This document shows, piece after piece, positions 18,101-27,699 of a stretch of DNA of 64,000 bases. The position numbers and the translations under genes were made by a program. A model generated the notes under the pieces. That model was not told where the DNA came from, made no database searches, and saw only the letters and a program-made list of their open reading frames with translations. The DNA is from CANKJK01 sp964400405 (GTDB lineage Bacteria; Acidobacteriota; Vicinamibacteria; Vicinamibacterales; UBA2999): contig CAYNUO010000003.1 of NCBI GenBank assembly GCA_964400405.1, forward strand, positions 1-64,000, given 5' to 3'. How positions within the stretch are numbered: position 1 is the stretch's first letter; each line of letters begins with the position of its first letter.

Positions 18101-19651
18101 GTCGGGTTACGCGGCATCCGGACCGCACGCCGCGTGGAGGCGTGGGCGGAGGAGGCCCGGGCCGCCGCGTTGCACGACGGGACGCGGCCGCCAGGCGCGC
18201 CGCCGCAGCGTGCCCTGCGCATCCTCACCGACACGACGTTCCAGCAGGCGCTGCCGTGGCTCGGTATCAGCACGGCGCTGGCCCGCGCCCTGACGCTGCG
18301 GGGCCACGACGTCACCGGGCTCCGCTGCGACGGACGCCTCGCGCAGTGCGAACACACGCTCGGACGCCAGGCGCAACCGTCCTGTGCGCGCTGCAGCGGC
18401 AGCATGCGGGCCGCCGAGGACGCCGTCGGCGTGCACGCGATCGGGTCGGGGACACTGCTGACGCGGGCAGACCACGGGCACGCGGAACGGCTGATTGCGG
18501 ATGCCGCGGCTGCGCCCCTCGCCGGCCTCGTCGTTGACGGCATTCCGCTGGGACGACTGGCGGCGCGCGAGCTGCAACGGTTCGCACGGGGCGCCGTGCC
18601 TGAGCCCGATGCCGACCCGGCATTCCGACCCTGGGTCGTGACCGCGCAGCTGCTCAGCACGCTGATGGACCGCGCCCTCGAGACGGTCCAGCCCGACCTC
18701 GTGTTCGCGACCAGCGGCCGCATTCTGCCCGCGGCGCTGCTGGTCGCGCGCGCGCGACAGCGGCGGATCCGCGTCGTGACGTGGGATACGGAACCGACCC
18801 ACCCGGACGCGCTCGTGTTCAGCCATGACGGTGAAGCCGCCGTCGTGCCGCTCGACGACAGCTGGGAGGACGCGCGGCGGCAGCCGCTCACCGACGCGCA
18901 GCGCGAGGACCTGCGGGCATTCGCGGCGCAGTGGGCGTCGGCGCACCATCCGGTGCGCGGCCAGGTGCCGGCCGGGCTCCGCGGAGACGCGCCTCTCGTC
19001 GTCGCCTTCTCGAACTCGGCCTGGGACATGGCCGCGGTCGACCGCGACGTGGCGTTCGCCAGCATGTTCGACTGGCTCGACGCCGTCGTGGATGCGGCCC
19101 GCCGCCACCCGGGTGTGGACGTCGTCATCCGCGCGCACCCCGCCGAGCGGAAGGGCACGCCGGACCTGTGGTCGCGGACGCCCGTGCCGGCCACGCTGCG
19201 CGCGCGCCATACCACGCTGCCGCCCAACCTGCATCTGGTCGCCGCCACCGATCCCGTCGACACGTACGCGCTGCTCGCGCGCGCGACGGTGGCGATGGTC
19301 TATTCATCGCGCATCGGGCTCGAGGCGGCGCTCGGCGGCCTGCGTCCCTGGATTGCCGGCGCGACGACGTTTCGCGGAAAGGGTTTCTCGCGCGATCTGG
19401 CCGGCGCGGGCGATGTGGACGCCGCGTTCGGCGTCGCCGCGCGTGACGCGCTGACGCCGGCCGAGCAGACGCTGGCTGAACGGTTCGCCTATCTGTGGTG
19501 GTTTCGCGGGCTGGTGAGGATTCCGTGGCTCTGCGACGGCCCGCGCGTGATGCCGGTGCCGGAGCCCGCCCGCCTTGCGCCGGGAGGCGACCCCGTCGTC
19601 GACCGCCTGTGCGAGGCGATCGTGACGGGGACGCCGTTCACCGACCTCTAG
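18101..19651 (+). CDS. Capsule/surface polysaccharide synthesis-like protein, 5' end lost in gap
   Basis: 516 residues are visible. ALRILTDTTFQQALPWLGISTALARALTLRGHDV begins a GT-B-like domain. A Cys cluster (RCDGRLAQCEHTL then PSCARCSGS) is followed by QPDLVFATSGRILPAALL, DVVIRAHPAERKG and TYALLARATVAMVYSSRIGLEAAL, ending with LAERFAYLWWFRG. The last blocks match the C-terminal domain of the protein at 8559-11318, so the two are homologous. It is probably the transferase or assembly enzyme of a surface polysaccharide. It is the last gene of the glycan operon and converges directly on the next gene. Confidence 0.75.
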   Translation, partial: VGLRGIRTARRVEAWAEEARAAALHDGTRPPGAPPQRALRILTDTTFQQALPWLGISTALARALTLRGHDVTGLRCDGRLAQCEHTLGRQAQPSCARCSGSMRAAEDAVGVHAIGSGTLLTRADHGHAERLIADAAAAPLAGLVVDGIPLGRLAARELQRFARGAVPEPDADPAFRPWVVTAQLLSTLMDRALETVQPDLVFATSGRILPAALLVARARQRRIRVVTWDTEPTHPDALVFSHDGEAAVVPLDDSWEDARRQPLTDAQREDLRAFAAQWASAHHPVRGQVPAGLRGDAPLVVAFSNSAWDMAAVDRDVAFASMFDWLDAVVDAARRHPGVDVVIRAHPAERKGTPDLWSRTPVPATLRARHTTLPPNLHLVAATDPVDTYALLARATVAMVYSSRIGLEAALGGLRPWIAGATTFRGKGFSRDLAGAGDVDAAFGVAARDALTPAEQTLAERFAYLWWFRGLVRIPWLCDGPRVMPVPEPARLAPGGDPVVDRLCEAIVTGTPFTDL

Positions 19652-20560
19652 CTAGTAACTCTGCTTCCGCACGGCCTTGAACGCCGTGAGATTGCCCATC
19701 AGGTCGAGCGTGCCCTCGATCACGGTTCCGGTGGCGTCGAGCTTGCCGCGGTGCAGGAGTGTCAGCGACACCGGTTGCGAGATGGCGAAGCCGAAGCTGA
19801 TGTCGTCGCCTTCGAGCTTGCCGTTCGCCGGCAGGTTTGCGAACGGCCCGGGGCCATTGCAGGTGCCATCCAGCTTCGCGCCTCCCTGCTTGAACGTGCA
19901 CACCAGCGTGATGGCATTGCCCATCATGTTGGTCGACACGCTCCACTCGCCAGCCACCTGGCGCGCGTTCTCGACCGGCTTGGCGACGGCGACGACGACC
20001 GGGCGTGCCGGCGCCGTCCTGCCGAGGGCCACGGTGGTGAGCACGGCGTCCGGCCCGGGCTGGACGAGCGGTGCACTCACACGCACGGGCGTGCCTGCCT
20101 TCGCCGACCCGAGTGTGGCGGCCATGGCGACCGGAACCCTCGTGGTGAAGGTCAGCGCCCGTCCAGGCGCGTCGACGCTGACCAGCGTCGCGCGGACGAG
20201 GTACCCGCTCTCGGCCACCATCGCCTTCTCGGCGGTCACCGATCGCACGGCGTCCGCTTCGCCCTTGAACGCCGTCCAGCCGAGGACCACGCGCTCGCCG
20301 GCCTTCAGATGTGACGCGCGGCCGGTCACGTGGGGCTCGACCCGGGCCTTCGCTGTCAGCGTGCGGCTGCCGGCGTCGAACGAGACGACCTCGGCGTACC
20401 AGTTGAAGGACGTCGGTGCAGCTTTCACCGCAGACGCGGCAGCTGCCTTTGCCGCCGGTGCGGGCGCGGGCGCCGCTGGAGTTGTCTGCGCGGACACGAG
20501 GGCCGGCAGCCCCAGCGCCAGCGTGATGGCCGCAAGGCCCGTACGAACGGTCGTGGTCAT
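19652..20560 (-). CDS. Secreted hypothetical protein, third gene of ankyrin operon
   Basis: A 302-residue protein with a signal peptide (MTTTVRTGLAAITLALGLPALVSAQ), then an Ala/Pro/Lys-rich linker. Two similar beta-rich halves follow (FNWYAEVVSFDAGSRTLTAKARVE and YLVRATLVSVDAPGRALTFTTRV). The C-terminal part, VAGEWSVSTNMMGNAITLVCTFKQGGAKLDGTCNGP, has two Cys that may form a disulfide and resembles small periplasmic lipocalin-like folds. I do not recognise the family. AGGA lies 8 bases before the ATG at 20560; an ATG at 20575 is an alternative. It starts just after the upstream ankyrin gene's stop. Confidence 0.72.
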   Translation of the reverse strand: MTTTVRTGLAAITLALGLPALVSAQTTPAAPAPAPAAKAAAASAVKAAPTSFNWYAEVVSFDAGSRTLTAKARVEPHVTGRASHLKAGERVVLGWTAFKGEADAVRSVTAEKAMVAESGYLVRATLVSVDAPGRALTFTTRVPVAMAATLGSAKAGTPVRVSAPLVQPGPDAVLTTVALGRTAPARPVVVAVAKPVENARQVAGEWSVSTNMMGNAITLVCTFKQGGAKLDGTCNGPGPFANLPANGKLEGDDISFGFAISQPVSLTLLHRGKLDATGTVIEGTLDLMGNLTAFKAVRKQSY

Positions 20561-20579
20561 GGTCTGATTCCTCATCCGA

Positions 20580-22178
20580 CTACTGCCTGCCCTGTGCGGC
20601 GGGATTCCCGCCCCCGGCGCCGAGGTCGCCGTTGCCCGTGTACTTGTGCACGGGCACCTCCAGTCCCTTGGCCCGCATGGCCTTCTCGATGATCTCGGCC
20701 AGCTCGGGCTGCACGTGGAACGTCACGCCGAGTCCTGACCCGCGGGCGTGCTCAAGCGCCGTCTCCCCGCCTGGACCCTTCACATCGAGCGGGACGTTCT
20801 GCGCGATGAGCCACTCGACGAGGCCTTTGCCGCCCCTGATCACGGCACCGTGCAGCGCCGTGGCGCCGTCCCAACCGCCCCCGGCACCGCCGCCACCACC
20901 GCCGCGCCGGTTGTCCCCGCCGCCGCTGAGCCGCGCGATCGCATTGACGTCGTTGCCAAGGCTGGCGAGCAGCTTGACCGCTTCGAGCGCTTCCTCGGGC
21001 GTTCCCGGCGACTCACCGATCGCGTAACCGACACCCGCCGCGGCGAGCAGCGGCGTCACGTTCTGCGTGGTGCCGATCTTGGGGTCCGCGCCGTTCTCGA
21101 GCATGAACTTCATGAACTCGAGGTCGCAGTTCTTCGAGGCGATGTAGAACGGCGTGGCGCCCTGCCAGCTGATCGACTGGAAGTAGCCGACAGCCATGTG
21201 CGTCGGGTTGTAGTTCGGGTTCTTGTAGTCGAGACGGTCGTTGACCTTGGCCCCCATGGCGATCAGCTTCTTCGCCAGATCGATCGAATCGATCTTTCCG
21301 GTGGCCTTGCGCGGCATCCAGGGCGACAGCCCGCGGTTCTCGGCGCGTCGCATGTAGGCGACCAGGTGCAGCGGACGGCCGCGCGGGTCGTTCGTGTTGG
21401 CGTCGGCGCCGCGGTCGAGCAGGGCGGCCGCCAGTTCCCAGTGCGCGTTGATGAGGGCCAGGCCGAGATGGGTCGTACCGTCGGGCGCGAGCGCCTTCAG
21501 GTTCGCGCCGAGGTCGAGCAGCGCCAGCGTGGTCGGGATGTGGCCGGCGCGAATCGCGAACATCAGCGGCGTGATGCCCGTCGACGACTTCGCCTCGAGG
21601 TCGGCGCCGACCTCGACCAGCACGCGGGCCGCGTCGGGATGCCCCTCAGCCGCCGCCCACATCAGCGCGGTCTGCCCGCGGACGCCGTCCTTCGCGTTCG
21701 GGTCGGCACCGTAGGCCAGCAGCCGCTGCACGACGCCGGGCGATCCGGACATTGCCGCATTCATCAGCACCGTCTCGCCCGACTCGCCGCGTGTCGTCTC
21801 CGCGTCCGCGCCGGCGCGAAGCAGCGCCTCGACCGAGGCGTTGTCGCCATTGGTGGCGGCGAGCCAGAGCGGCGCGACGCCGTAGCGGTTCTTCAGGTTG
21901 ACGTTCGCGCGCGCGCGAATCAGGGCCTTCACCAGATCCGCCTGCCCATGCTGGACGGCCCAGTGCAGCGCCGTCGTGCCGTCGTGCTCCGTGGCATTGA
22001 CGTTGACGCCGGGCGTCGCCAGCGCCGCCCGCACGGCCGCGGCGTCACCTGCCTTCGCCGCCTGCACGAGCGGGGACGGCGCGGAGTCGGCGGCGAACGC
22101 GGGTGCCTGGCCCGACAACAGGATGGCGGCGGCCGCTACGGCAGTACGGAAATATCGAATCATGGTTCTGGTCCTCAT
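20580..22178 (-). CDS. Secreted ankyrin-repeat protein (paralogue 1)
   Basis: A 532-residue protein with a Sec signal (AVAAAAILLSGQAPAFAAD). About ten ankyrin repeats follow from residue 35, for example DGTTALHWAVQHGQADLVKALIRARANVN, RGQTALMWAAAEGHPDAARVLVEVGADL and STGITPLMFAIRAGHIPTTLALL. A Gly-rich insert (GGGGGGAGGG) lies near residue 435 and a conserved non-ankyrin tail, QPELAEIIEKAMRAKGL, closes it. It is probably a periplasmic protein-binding scaffold. The ATG at 22178 overlaps the upstream stop (ATGA); the ATG at 22163, with AGGA before it, is an equally good start. It is a close paralogue of the next protein up. Confidence 0.88.
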   Translation of the reverse strand: MRTRTMIRYFRTAVAAAAILLSGQAPAFAADSAPSPLVQAAKAGDAAAVRAALATPGVNVNATEHDGTTALHWAVQHGQADLVKALIRARANVNLKNRYGVAPLWLAATNGDNASVEALLRAGADAETTRGESGETVLMNAAMSGSPGVVQRLLAYGADPNAKDGVRGQTALMWAAAEGHPDAARVLVEVGADLEAKSSTGITPLMFAIRAGHIPTTLALLDLGANLKALAPDGTTHLGLALINAHWELAAALLDRGADANTNDPRGRPLHLVAYMRRAENRGLSPWMPRKATGKIDSIDLAKKLIAMGAKVNDRLDYKNPNYNPTHMAVGYFQSISWQGATPFYIASKNCDLEFMKFMLENGADPKIGTTQNVTPLLAAAGVGYAIGESPGTPEEALEAVKLLASLGNDVNAIARLSGGGDNRRGGGGGGAGGGWDGATALHGAVIRGGKGLVEWLIAQNVPLDVKGPGGETALEHARGSGLGVTFHVQPELAEIIEKAMRAKGLEVPVHKYTGNGDLGAGGGNPAAQGRQ

Positions 22179-23770
22179 GGCGTGGCCTTCTTCTCAGGGA
22201 TGGCACCACCCTGTTCAGTGAAGAAGTCGTACGTGTGCTCGGGAATCGGAAGACCCTTGGCGCGCATCGCCTTCTCGATAATCTCCGCGAGCTCCGGTTG
22301 CACCGAATAGTTGATGCCCAGCGTGGAGCCTCGGGCAAGATCCAGGGCCGTGCGGTCGCCCGCCGCCTTCGCGCCGAGCGGGACGTCGTGGGCGATCAGC
22401 CACTCGACCAGCCCCCGCGCCGCGCGGATGACCGCGCCATGCAGCGCGCCGGCGCCGTCCCAGCCGCCACCCATGCCGCCGAAGCCGGAGCCCTTGGACA
22501 GCTTCGCGACGGCGTTGATGTCGTTGCCGGCGGCGGCGAGCACCTTGACGGCGTCCAGGCACTGCTCCGGCGTGCCGGGAGCTTCCCCCTTCGCGTAGCC
22601 GACACCGGCAGCGGCCAGCAGCGGTGTGACGCCCTGCTCGTTGTTGATGGACGGGTCGGCACCATTGGCGAGGAGGTACTGCATGAACTCCACGTCGCAG
22701 CCCTTCGAGGCGATGAAGAGGGGCGTCACGCCGTTCCAGCTGATCATCGTGAAGTAGGCCAGCGCCATGTGCGTCGGCGCCGACATCCCGTTCTTGTAGC
22801 GGGTGCGGTCGTTGACCGCCGCCCCTTTGGCAATCAGGCGCCTGGCGAGCTCCATCGAATCGATCCGGCCGGTGGGACGCCGGGGCAGCCACGCCGAGAG
22901 CCCCCGATTGTTCGCCGTGCGCATGTGCGCCACCAGATGCAGCGGACGGCCCCGCGGGTCGTTCGTGGCCGGGTCGGCGCCGCGATCGAGCAAGGCCGCC
23001 GCCAGCTCCCAGTGGGCGTTGATGATCGCAAGGCCGAGGCTGGACGTGCCGTCCGGACCGACCGCGTTCAGGTCCGCGCCGAGGTCGAGCAGGGCCAATG
23101 TCGTCGAGAGGTGCCCGCCGCGAATCGCGAACATCAGCGGGGTGATGCCGGTCGAGGATTTCGCCTCGATGTCGCCACCGGCCTCCGCCAGCACGACCAC
23201 CGCGTCCCGATGGCCTTCCGCGGCTGCCCACATCAGCGCCGTCTGCCCGCGGAACTCATCTTTGGTGTTCGGGTCGGCACCGTAGGCGAGCAACCGCTGC
23301 ACGACGCCGGCCGAGCCGGACATCGCGGCGATCATCAACGCGGTTTCCCCTGAAGGTCCCCGGGTGGACTGAACGTCCGCACCGGCCCGGAGCAGGATCT
23401 CCACGCACGCGTTGTCACCATTGGTGGCCGCGAGCCACAGCGGAGCGACGCCGTACCGGTTCCGGCGATTGACGTCGGCATGGGCGCGAATCAGCGCCCT
23501 GACCAGGTCCGCTTGGCCGTTCTGGACAGCCCAATGCAGCGCGGAGGTCCCATCCTGCTCTGTGGCGTTGACGTCGATCCCGGGCTTCGCGAGGAGGGAG
23601 CGCACGGTGACGACATCACCCGCCTTCGCGGCGCTGACGAGCGAGTCGACCTCGACGCCCGCTGCGTGCACCGGCCTGCCCGGCGACACGAGCAGGGCGA
23701 CCAGTCCGATCCGGCCTGCGCGGGCCATCCATCGGCCCCACACACGAGAGGTTTCCACCAAGCGCGCCAA
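22175..23770 (-). CDS. Secreted ankyrin-repeat protein (paralogue 2)
   Basis: Up to 531 residues. A hydrophobic export segment (IGLVALLVSPGRPVHAAG) is followed by the same repeat order as the neighbouring paralogue: DGTSALHWAVQNGQADLVRALIRAHADVN, RGQTALMWAAAEGHRDAV and STGITPLMFAIRGGHLSTTLALL. The same tail QPELAEIIEKAMRAKGL is present. It is the first gene of a three-gene minus-strand operon that diverges from the DUF1592 gene. The start is uncertain: TTG at 23770 sits only 2 bases after AAGGAG, TTG at 23761 has better spacing, and the ATG at 23728 is the first Met. Confidence 0.87.
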   Translation of the reverse strand: MARLVETSRVWGRWMARAGRIGLVALLVSPGRPVHAAGVEVDSLVSAAKAGDVVTVRSLLAKPGIDVNATEQDGTSALHWAVQNGQADLVRALIRAHADVNRRNRYGVAPLWLAATNGDNACVEILLRAGADVQSTRGPSGETALMIAAMSGSAGVVQRLLAYGADPNTKDEFRGQTALMWAAAEGHRDAVVVLAEAGGDIEAKSSTGITPLMFAIRGGHLSTTLALLDLGADLNAVGPDGTSSLGLAIINAHWELAAALLDRGADPATNDPRGRPLHLVAHMRTANNRGLSAWLPRRPTGRIDSMELARRLIAKGAAVNDRTRYKNGMSAPTHMALAYFTMISWNGVTPLFIASKGCDVEFMQYLLANGADPSINNEQGVTPLLAAAGVGYAKGEAPGTPEQCLDAVKVLAAAGNDINAVAKLSKGSGFGGMGGGWDGAGALHGAVIRAARGLVEWLIAHDVPLGAKAAGDRTALDLARGSTLGINYSVQPELAEIIEKAMRAKGLPIPEHTYDFFTEQGGAIPEKKATP

Positions 23771-23776
23771 GTCTCC

Positions 23777-23804
23777 TTGAATCAGCCTTGAACTTTGTTA
23801 AGAT
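23777..23804 (+). promoter_or_regulatory. Promoter of DUF1592-DUF1552 locus 1
   Basis: TTGAAT (23777-23782) and TAAGAT (23799-23804) are separated by 16 bases in an unusually AT-rich patch. Both match the sigma-70 consensus at 4 of 6 positions. The transcript would have a leader of about 60 bases before the ATG at 23875, which has its own AAAGGTGA ribosome site. Confidence 0.5.
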
Positions 23805-23874
23805 AACGCGTCCCGTCCGATTGCGCCAGTGGCATGACGGGAAAGCGGAGAGCGACGTGAGAAAGGTGACCAGT

Positions 23875-26310
23875 ATGAACGTGCCGGTCCTTGGTGTGAT
23901 GACGCTGGCGGCCTTGGCCGCCCTGGCGACCCCGTCCGGCGCGCAGACCGCACCTGCGGCAGCGACGGTCGATACGAAGGCAACAGTCGACAAGTACTGC
24001 GTGAACTGTCACAACGACCGCCGGAAGACAGGCGGCCTGTCGCTGCAGTCCGTGGATCTCAAGGACACGCACGCCAACGGCGAGGTCCTCGAGAAGCTCG
24101 TCCGCAAGCTGCGCGGCGGCGTGATGCCGCCGGTGGGCTCGCCGCGTCCGGAACCGGCTGCCTACGCCGCGTTCCGCCAGGCCATCGAGCGGCAGCTCGA
24201 CCAGGCGGCGGCGCAGAGTCCGAACCCGGGCCGCACGGAAGGCATGCATCGCCTCAACCGGGCGGAGTATGCGAACGTCATCCGCGACCTGCTGCACCTG
24301 GAGGGGCTCAACTACTCGACGCTCCTGCCCGGCGACGACGCCAGCTACGGCTTCGACAACATCGCGGGCGTGCTCGGCATGTCGCCGACGCACCTCGATC
24401 AGTATCTGAACGCCGCGCGCACGGTCAGCCGCGCGGCCGTCGGCGACGTCACCCTCCCGCCCAGCGGCGAGACGATCATCCTGCGGCCGGACCTCTCGCA
24501 GGACAACCGCCTCGAGGACATGCCGTTCGGCACGCGCGGCGGTCAGAAGCTGCGGCGCTACTTCCCGGTCAACGGTGACTACATCATCCGGTTCCAGGCC
24601 TTCACCGGCGTCGGCCTCTCGGAAGAAGAACCCAACTTCATCGAGCTGACAGTCGACGGCGAGCGCGTGTTCTACGAGCAGATGAAGCAGAAGCCGATCC
24701 GCCACACGATGACGGGCGCCGACATCCAGGCCAATACGGACTGGGAAGTCCGCGTGCCGGTCAAGGCCGGGCTGCGCGAGATCAGCGTCACCTTCGTGCA
24801 GACCACCTCGGGCCAGCTCGAGGATCTGCTGCAGCCCTTCCTGCGGCCCCCCGGCGTGTCGTCGTTCCGTCTGACGCGCATGGGCGGCTACTCCGGTCCG
24901 TACATCGGCCAGATGTCCTTCACCGGTCCGTTCGGAACGACGACCGTCGGCGACACGCCGAGCCGCCGCCGGATCTTCTCGTGCCGCCCGGCCAGCGCCG
25001 CCGCCGAGGAACCCTGCGCGCGCACGATTCTCTCGACGATCGCCCGGCGCGCCTACCGGCGTCCGGTCGCCGCCGCCGACGTCGACGCGCTGATGACGTT
25101 CTACGCGAAGGGCCGCCAGAGCGGGAGCTTCGAGACCGGCGTGCAGGTGGCCCTTGAGCGCCTCCTCGCGAGCCCGGACTTCCTCTTCCGTATCGAAGAG
25201 GATCGCAAGCCCGCCGCGGGGCAGCGCGCCTACAAGGTGGGCAACGTCGAGCTCGCCTCGCGCCTGTCGTTCTTCCTGTGGAGCAGCATGCCGGACGACG
25301 AACTGCTCGACGTCGCGCAGAAGGGCCTGCTGAGCGACCCGCAGGTACTGCAGCGGCAGACGCTGCGGATGCTCAAGGACCCGAAGGCCGCGGCACTCAT
25401 CAACAACTTCGCGGGCCAGTGGCTCCGCCTGCGCAACATGCCGGGCATCGACCGGAACGCGCAGATGTTCCCCGACTTCGACGACAACCTGCGGCAGGCG
25501 ATGCGGCGCGAGACGGAGCTGCTGTTCGACACCGTCATCCGTGAAGACCGCAACATCGTCGACCTGCTCACCGCGAACTTCACGTTCGTCAACGAACGCC
25601 TCGCGCGGCACTACGGCATCACCGGCATCTACGGCAGCCACTTCCGCCGCGTCCCGGTCGCCGACCAGAATCGCCTCGGCCTGCTCGGCCACGCGAGCAT
25701 TCTGACGGTGACGTCGCAGTCCAACCGCACCTCGCCCGTGACGCGCGGCAAGTGGGTGCTGGAAAACCTGCTTGGCGTGCCGCCGCCGGCCCCGCCGGCC
25801 AACGTGCCCGCGCTGGAGGCCACGGAAGCCAAGGGCACGCTGCGGCAGCGCATGGAGACGCACCGGAAGAACCCGGTCTGCGCGTCCTGCCACCAGCTGA
25901 TGGACCCGCTCGGCTTCGCGATGGAGAACTTCGACCCGCTCGGTCAGTGGAGGACCGAGGACGAGGGTCACCCGGTCGACACGGCCGGCACGATGCCGGA
26001 CGGCAGCAAGTTCGACGGCGTCGCCGGGCTGCGCACGGCGCTCCTGTCCAAGTCGGACGTGTTCGTCGAGACGTTCATCGAGAAGCTGCTGACCTACGCC
26101 CTCGGACGCGGCGTGGAGTACTACGACGCGCCGACGGTGCGGCAGATTGCGCGGAACGCGGCGAAGACGAACAACCGGTTCTCGCGGATCATCCTCGGTG
26201 TCGTGACAAGCACGCCGTTCCAGATGCGGTCACTGCAGGCCACGCCGGCACAGGCTGCCGGCACGTCAGCGCAGCTTCAGCCGCGGGCGACGGACGCCCG
26301 CGCGAACTAG
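23875..26310 (+). CDS. Secreted di-haem-motif DUF1587/1595/1592/1588/1585 protein (locus 1)
   Basis: An 811-residue protein with a signal peptide (MNVPVLGVMTLAALAALATPSGAQ). The N-terminal c-type haem site is CVNCH at about residue 42. In order come DUF1587 (MHRLNRAEYANVIRDLLHLE), a beta-rich carbohydrate-binding-like region, DUF1595 (IARRAYRRPVAAADV), DUF1592 (LASRLSFFLWSSMPDDELLD), DUF1588 (QSNRTSPVTRGKWVLENLLG) with a second haem motif CASCH, and DUF1585 (LLTYALGRGVEYYD). This architecture is typical of Planctomycetes and Acidobacteria. Its biochemical role is not established; a periplasmic oxidoreductase is inferred from the haem motifs. The start is set by AAAGGTGA before the ATG. It is followed 10 bases later by the DUF1552 gene. 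Confidence 0.93.
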   Translation: MNVPVLGVMTLAALAALATPSGAQTAPAAATVDTKATVDKYCVNCHNDRRKTGGLSLQSVDLKDTHANGEVLEKLVRKLRGGVMPPVGSPRPEPAAYAAFRQAIERQLDQAAAQSPNPGRTEGMHRLNRAEYANVIRDLLHLEGLNYSTLLPGDDASYGFDNIAGVLGMSPTHLDQYLNAARTVSRAAVGDVTLPPSGETIILRPDLSQDNRLEDMPFGTRGGQKLRRYFPVNGDYIIRFQAFTGVGLSEEEPNFIELTVDGERVFYEQMKQKPIRHTMTGADIQANTDWEVRVPVKAGLREISVTFVQTTSGQLEDLLQPFLRPPGVSSFRLTRMGGYSGPYIGQMSFTGPFGTTTVGDTPSRRRIFSCRPASAAAEEPCARTILSTIARRAYRRPVAAADVDALMTFYAKGRQSGSFETGVQVALERLLASPDFLFRIEEDRKPAAGQRAYKVGNVELASRLSFFLWSSMPDDELLDVAQKGLLSDPQVLQRQTLRMLKDPKAAALINNFAGQWLRLRNMPGIDRNAQMFPDFDDNLRQAMRRETELLFDTVIREDRNIVDLLTANFTFVNERLARHYGITGIYGSHFRRVPVADQNRLGLLGHASILTVTSQSNRTSPVTRGKWVLENLLGVPPPAPPANVPALEATEAKGTLRQRMETHRKNPVCASCHQLMDPLGFAMENFDPLGQWRTEDEGHPVDTAGTMPDGSKFDGVAGLRTALLSKSDVFVETFIEKLLTYALGRGVEYYDAPTVRQIARNAAKTNNRFSRIILGVVTSTPFQMRSLQATPAQAAGTSAQLQPRATDARAN

Positions 26311-26320
26311 GAGATTCGAC

Positions 26321-27676
26321 ATGTTCGTATCCAAGCTCGCCCTCCCCCGGCGCACGTTCCTTCGCGGGGCCGGCACGGCACTGGCCCTGCCGTTGCTCGA
26401 CGCCATGGTGCCGGCGCTCTCGCCGATCGCGAAGACCGCGGCGGCTCCGGTCGTCCGGATGGGCTTCATCTATCGACCCAACGGGTACATCCGGCAGTTC
26501 TGGACGCCCGACACGACCGGCGCCAACCCGGTGTTCAAGCGCTCCCTCGCGGCGCTCGAGCCCTTCCGGAACCGGACGCTGATCGTCTCCGGCCTGGCGA
26601 ATCTGGAAGCTGAAGCCAAGGGCTCCTCGCCCGGTCCGCACTCCCGCAGCAGCGCCGCGTGGATGACCGGCACGCACGCGAAGCAGACGGAGGGCGCGGA
26701 CGTCCAGGCCGGCATCAGCGCGGACCAGGTGGCGGCGCGGGTCCTGGGCCGGTCGACCGTGCTCCCCTCGCTGGAACTCGCCATCGAGCAGAACGAGCAG
26801 ATGGTGGGCAACTGCGAGGCCGGCTACAGCTGCCTGTACCAGAACACGATCTCGTGGCGCACGCCGACCACCCCGCTGCCCATGGAGACGCATCCGCGCG
26901 TCGTGTTCCAGCGCCTCTTCGGCGACGGCGGCACGGCCGCGGAACAGCGCCGTCAGCTCGCCACGAGCGGCAGCATCCTGGATGCCGTCACGGATCGGCT
27001 GAACGAGCTCACGCGCAAATTGGGCGCGTCCGACCGGGCGCGGCTCGAGCAGTACACGGAGTCGGTGCGTGAAATTGAAACGCGGATCGACAAGGCGGAG
27101 AAGCGCACCGCCGACGCGGCCGTCGAGATTCCCGACCGCCCGAGCGACATTCCCGGCGCGTTCGAGGATCACGTCAAGCTGATGTTCGACCTTCAGGCGG
27201 CCGCATTCCAGGCCGACATCACGCGCGTCATCGCGTTCCAGCTGGCCCGAGAGCTCAGCCCGCGCACCTATCCCCAGATCGGCGTCAACGGGCAGCACCA
27301 CGCCACGTCGCACCACGGCAACGCCGTCGGCAAGATCAACGACGTCGCCAAGATCGACGCGTACCACATCGAGCTCGTCTCCTACTACCTCCGGAAGCTG
27401 CAGAGCCTCAAGGAGGGCGACGGCAACCTGCTCGACAACTCGATCGTCCTGCTGGGCGGCGGCCTCGGCAATCCCAACGAGCACGCCGTGATCGACCTGT
27501 CGAACATCGTCTTCGGCGGCGGCGCCGGCAAGCTCAAGAGCAACCGGCACGTGTCCTACAAGGTCGAGGACTACGTGCCCGAGTCGAACCTCATCGTCAC
27601 GCTGCTCGATCGCGCGGGCGTGCCGATCGACAAGCTCGGCGACAGCACCGGCCAGCTCAAGGAAATCGACGTCTAG
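26321..27676 (+). CDS. Tat-exported DUF1552 protein (locus 1)
   Basis: A 451-residue protein. LPRRTFLRGAGTALALPLLDAM is a twin-arginine signal, so it is exported folded, perhaps with a metal or cofactor. The body is the DUF1552 domain: VVRMGFIYRPNGYIRQFW, GPHSRSSAAWMTGTH, LYQNTISWRTPTTPLPME and QHHATSHHGNAVGKINDVAKID, with a His-rich block that could bind metal. DUF1552 proteins are almost always paired with DUF1592-type cytochromes, as here, but the reaction is unknown. GGAG lies 7 bases before the ATG. Confidence 0.93.
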   Translation: MFVSKLALPRRTFLRGAGTALALPLLDAMVPALSPIAKTAAAPVVRMGFIYRPNGYIRQFWTPDTTGANPVFKRSLAALEPFRNRTLIVSGLANLEAEAKGSSPGPHSRSSAAWMTGTHAKQTEGADVQAGISADQVAARVLGRSTVLPSLELAIEQNEQMVGNCEAGYSCLYQNTISWRTPTTPLPMETHPRVVFQRLFGDGGTAAEQRRQLATSGSILDAVTDRLNELTRKLGASDRARLEQYTESVREIETRIDKAEKRTADAAVEIPDRPSDIPGAFEDHVKLMFDLQAAAFQADITRVIAFQLARELSPRTYPQIGVNGQHHATSHHGNAVGKINDVAKIDAYHIELVSYYLRKLQSLKEGDGNLLDNSIVLLGGGLGNPNEHAVIDLSNIVFGGGAGKLKSNRHVSYKVEDYVPESNLIVTLLDRAGVPIDKLGDSTGQLKEIDV

Positions 27677-27699
27677 TCCGCCTCGTCCGCTCGATACCT

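Noticed and set aside
17837..19263. Open frames that seem to run through the 100 N gap
   Set aside because: Unknown bases carry no stops, so continuity across the gap is an artefact; real genes are treated as partial on each side.
23782..25971. A 729-codon minus-strand frame opposite the DUF1592 gene
   Set aside because: Low-complexity Arg/Val/Ala composition and no domains; the plus strand carries the clear multi-domain protein.
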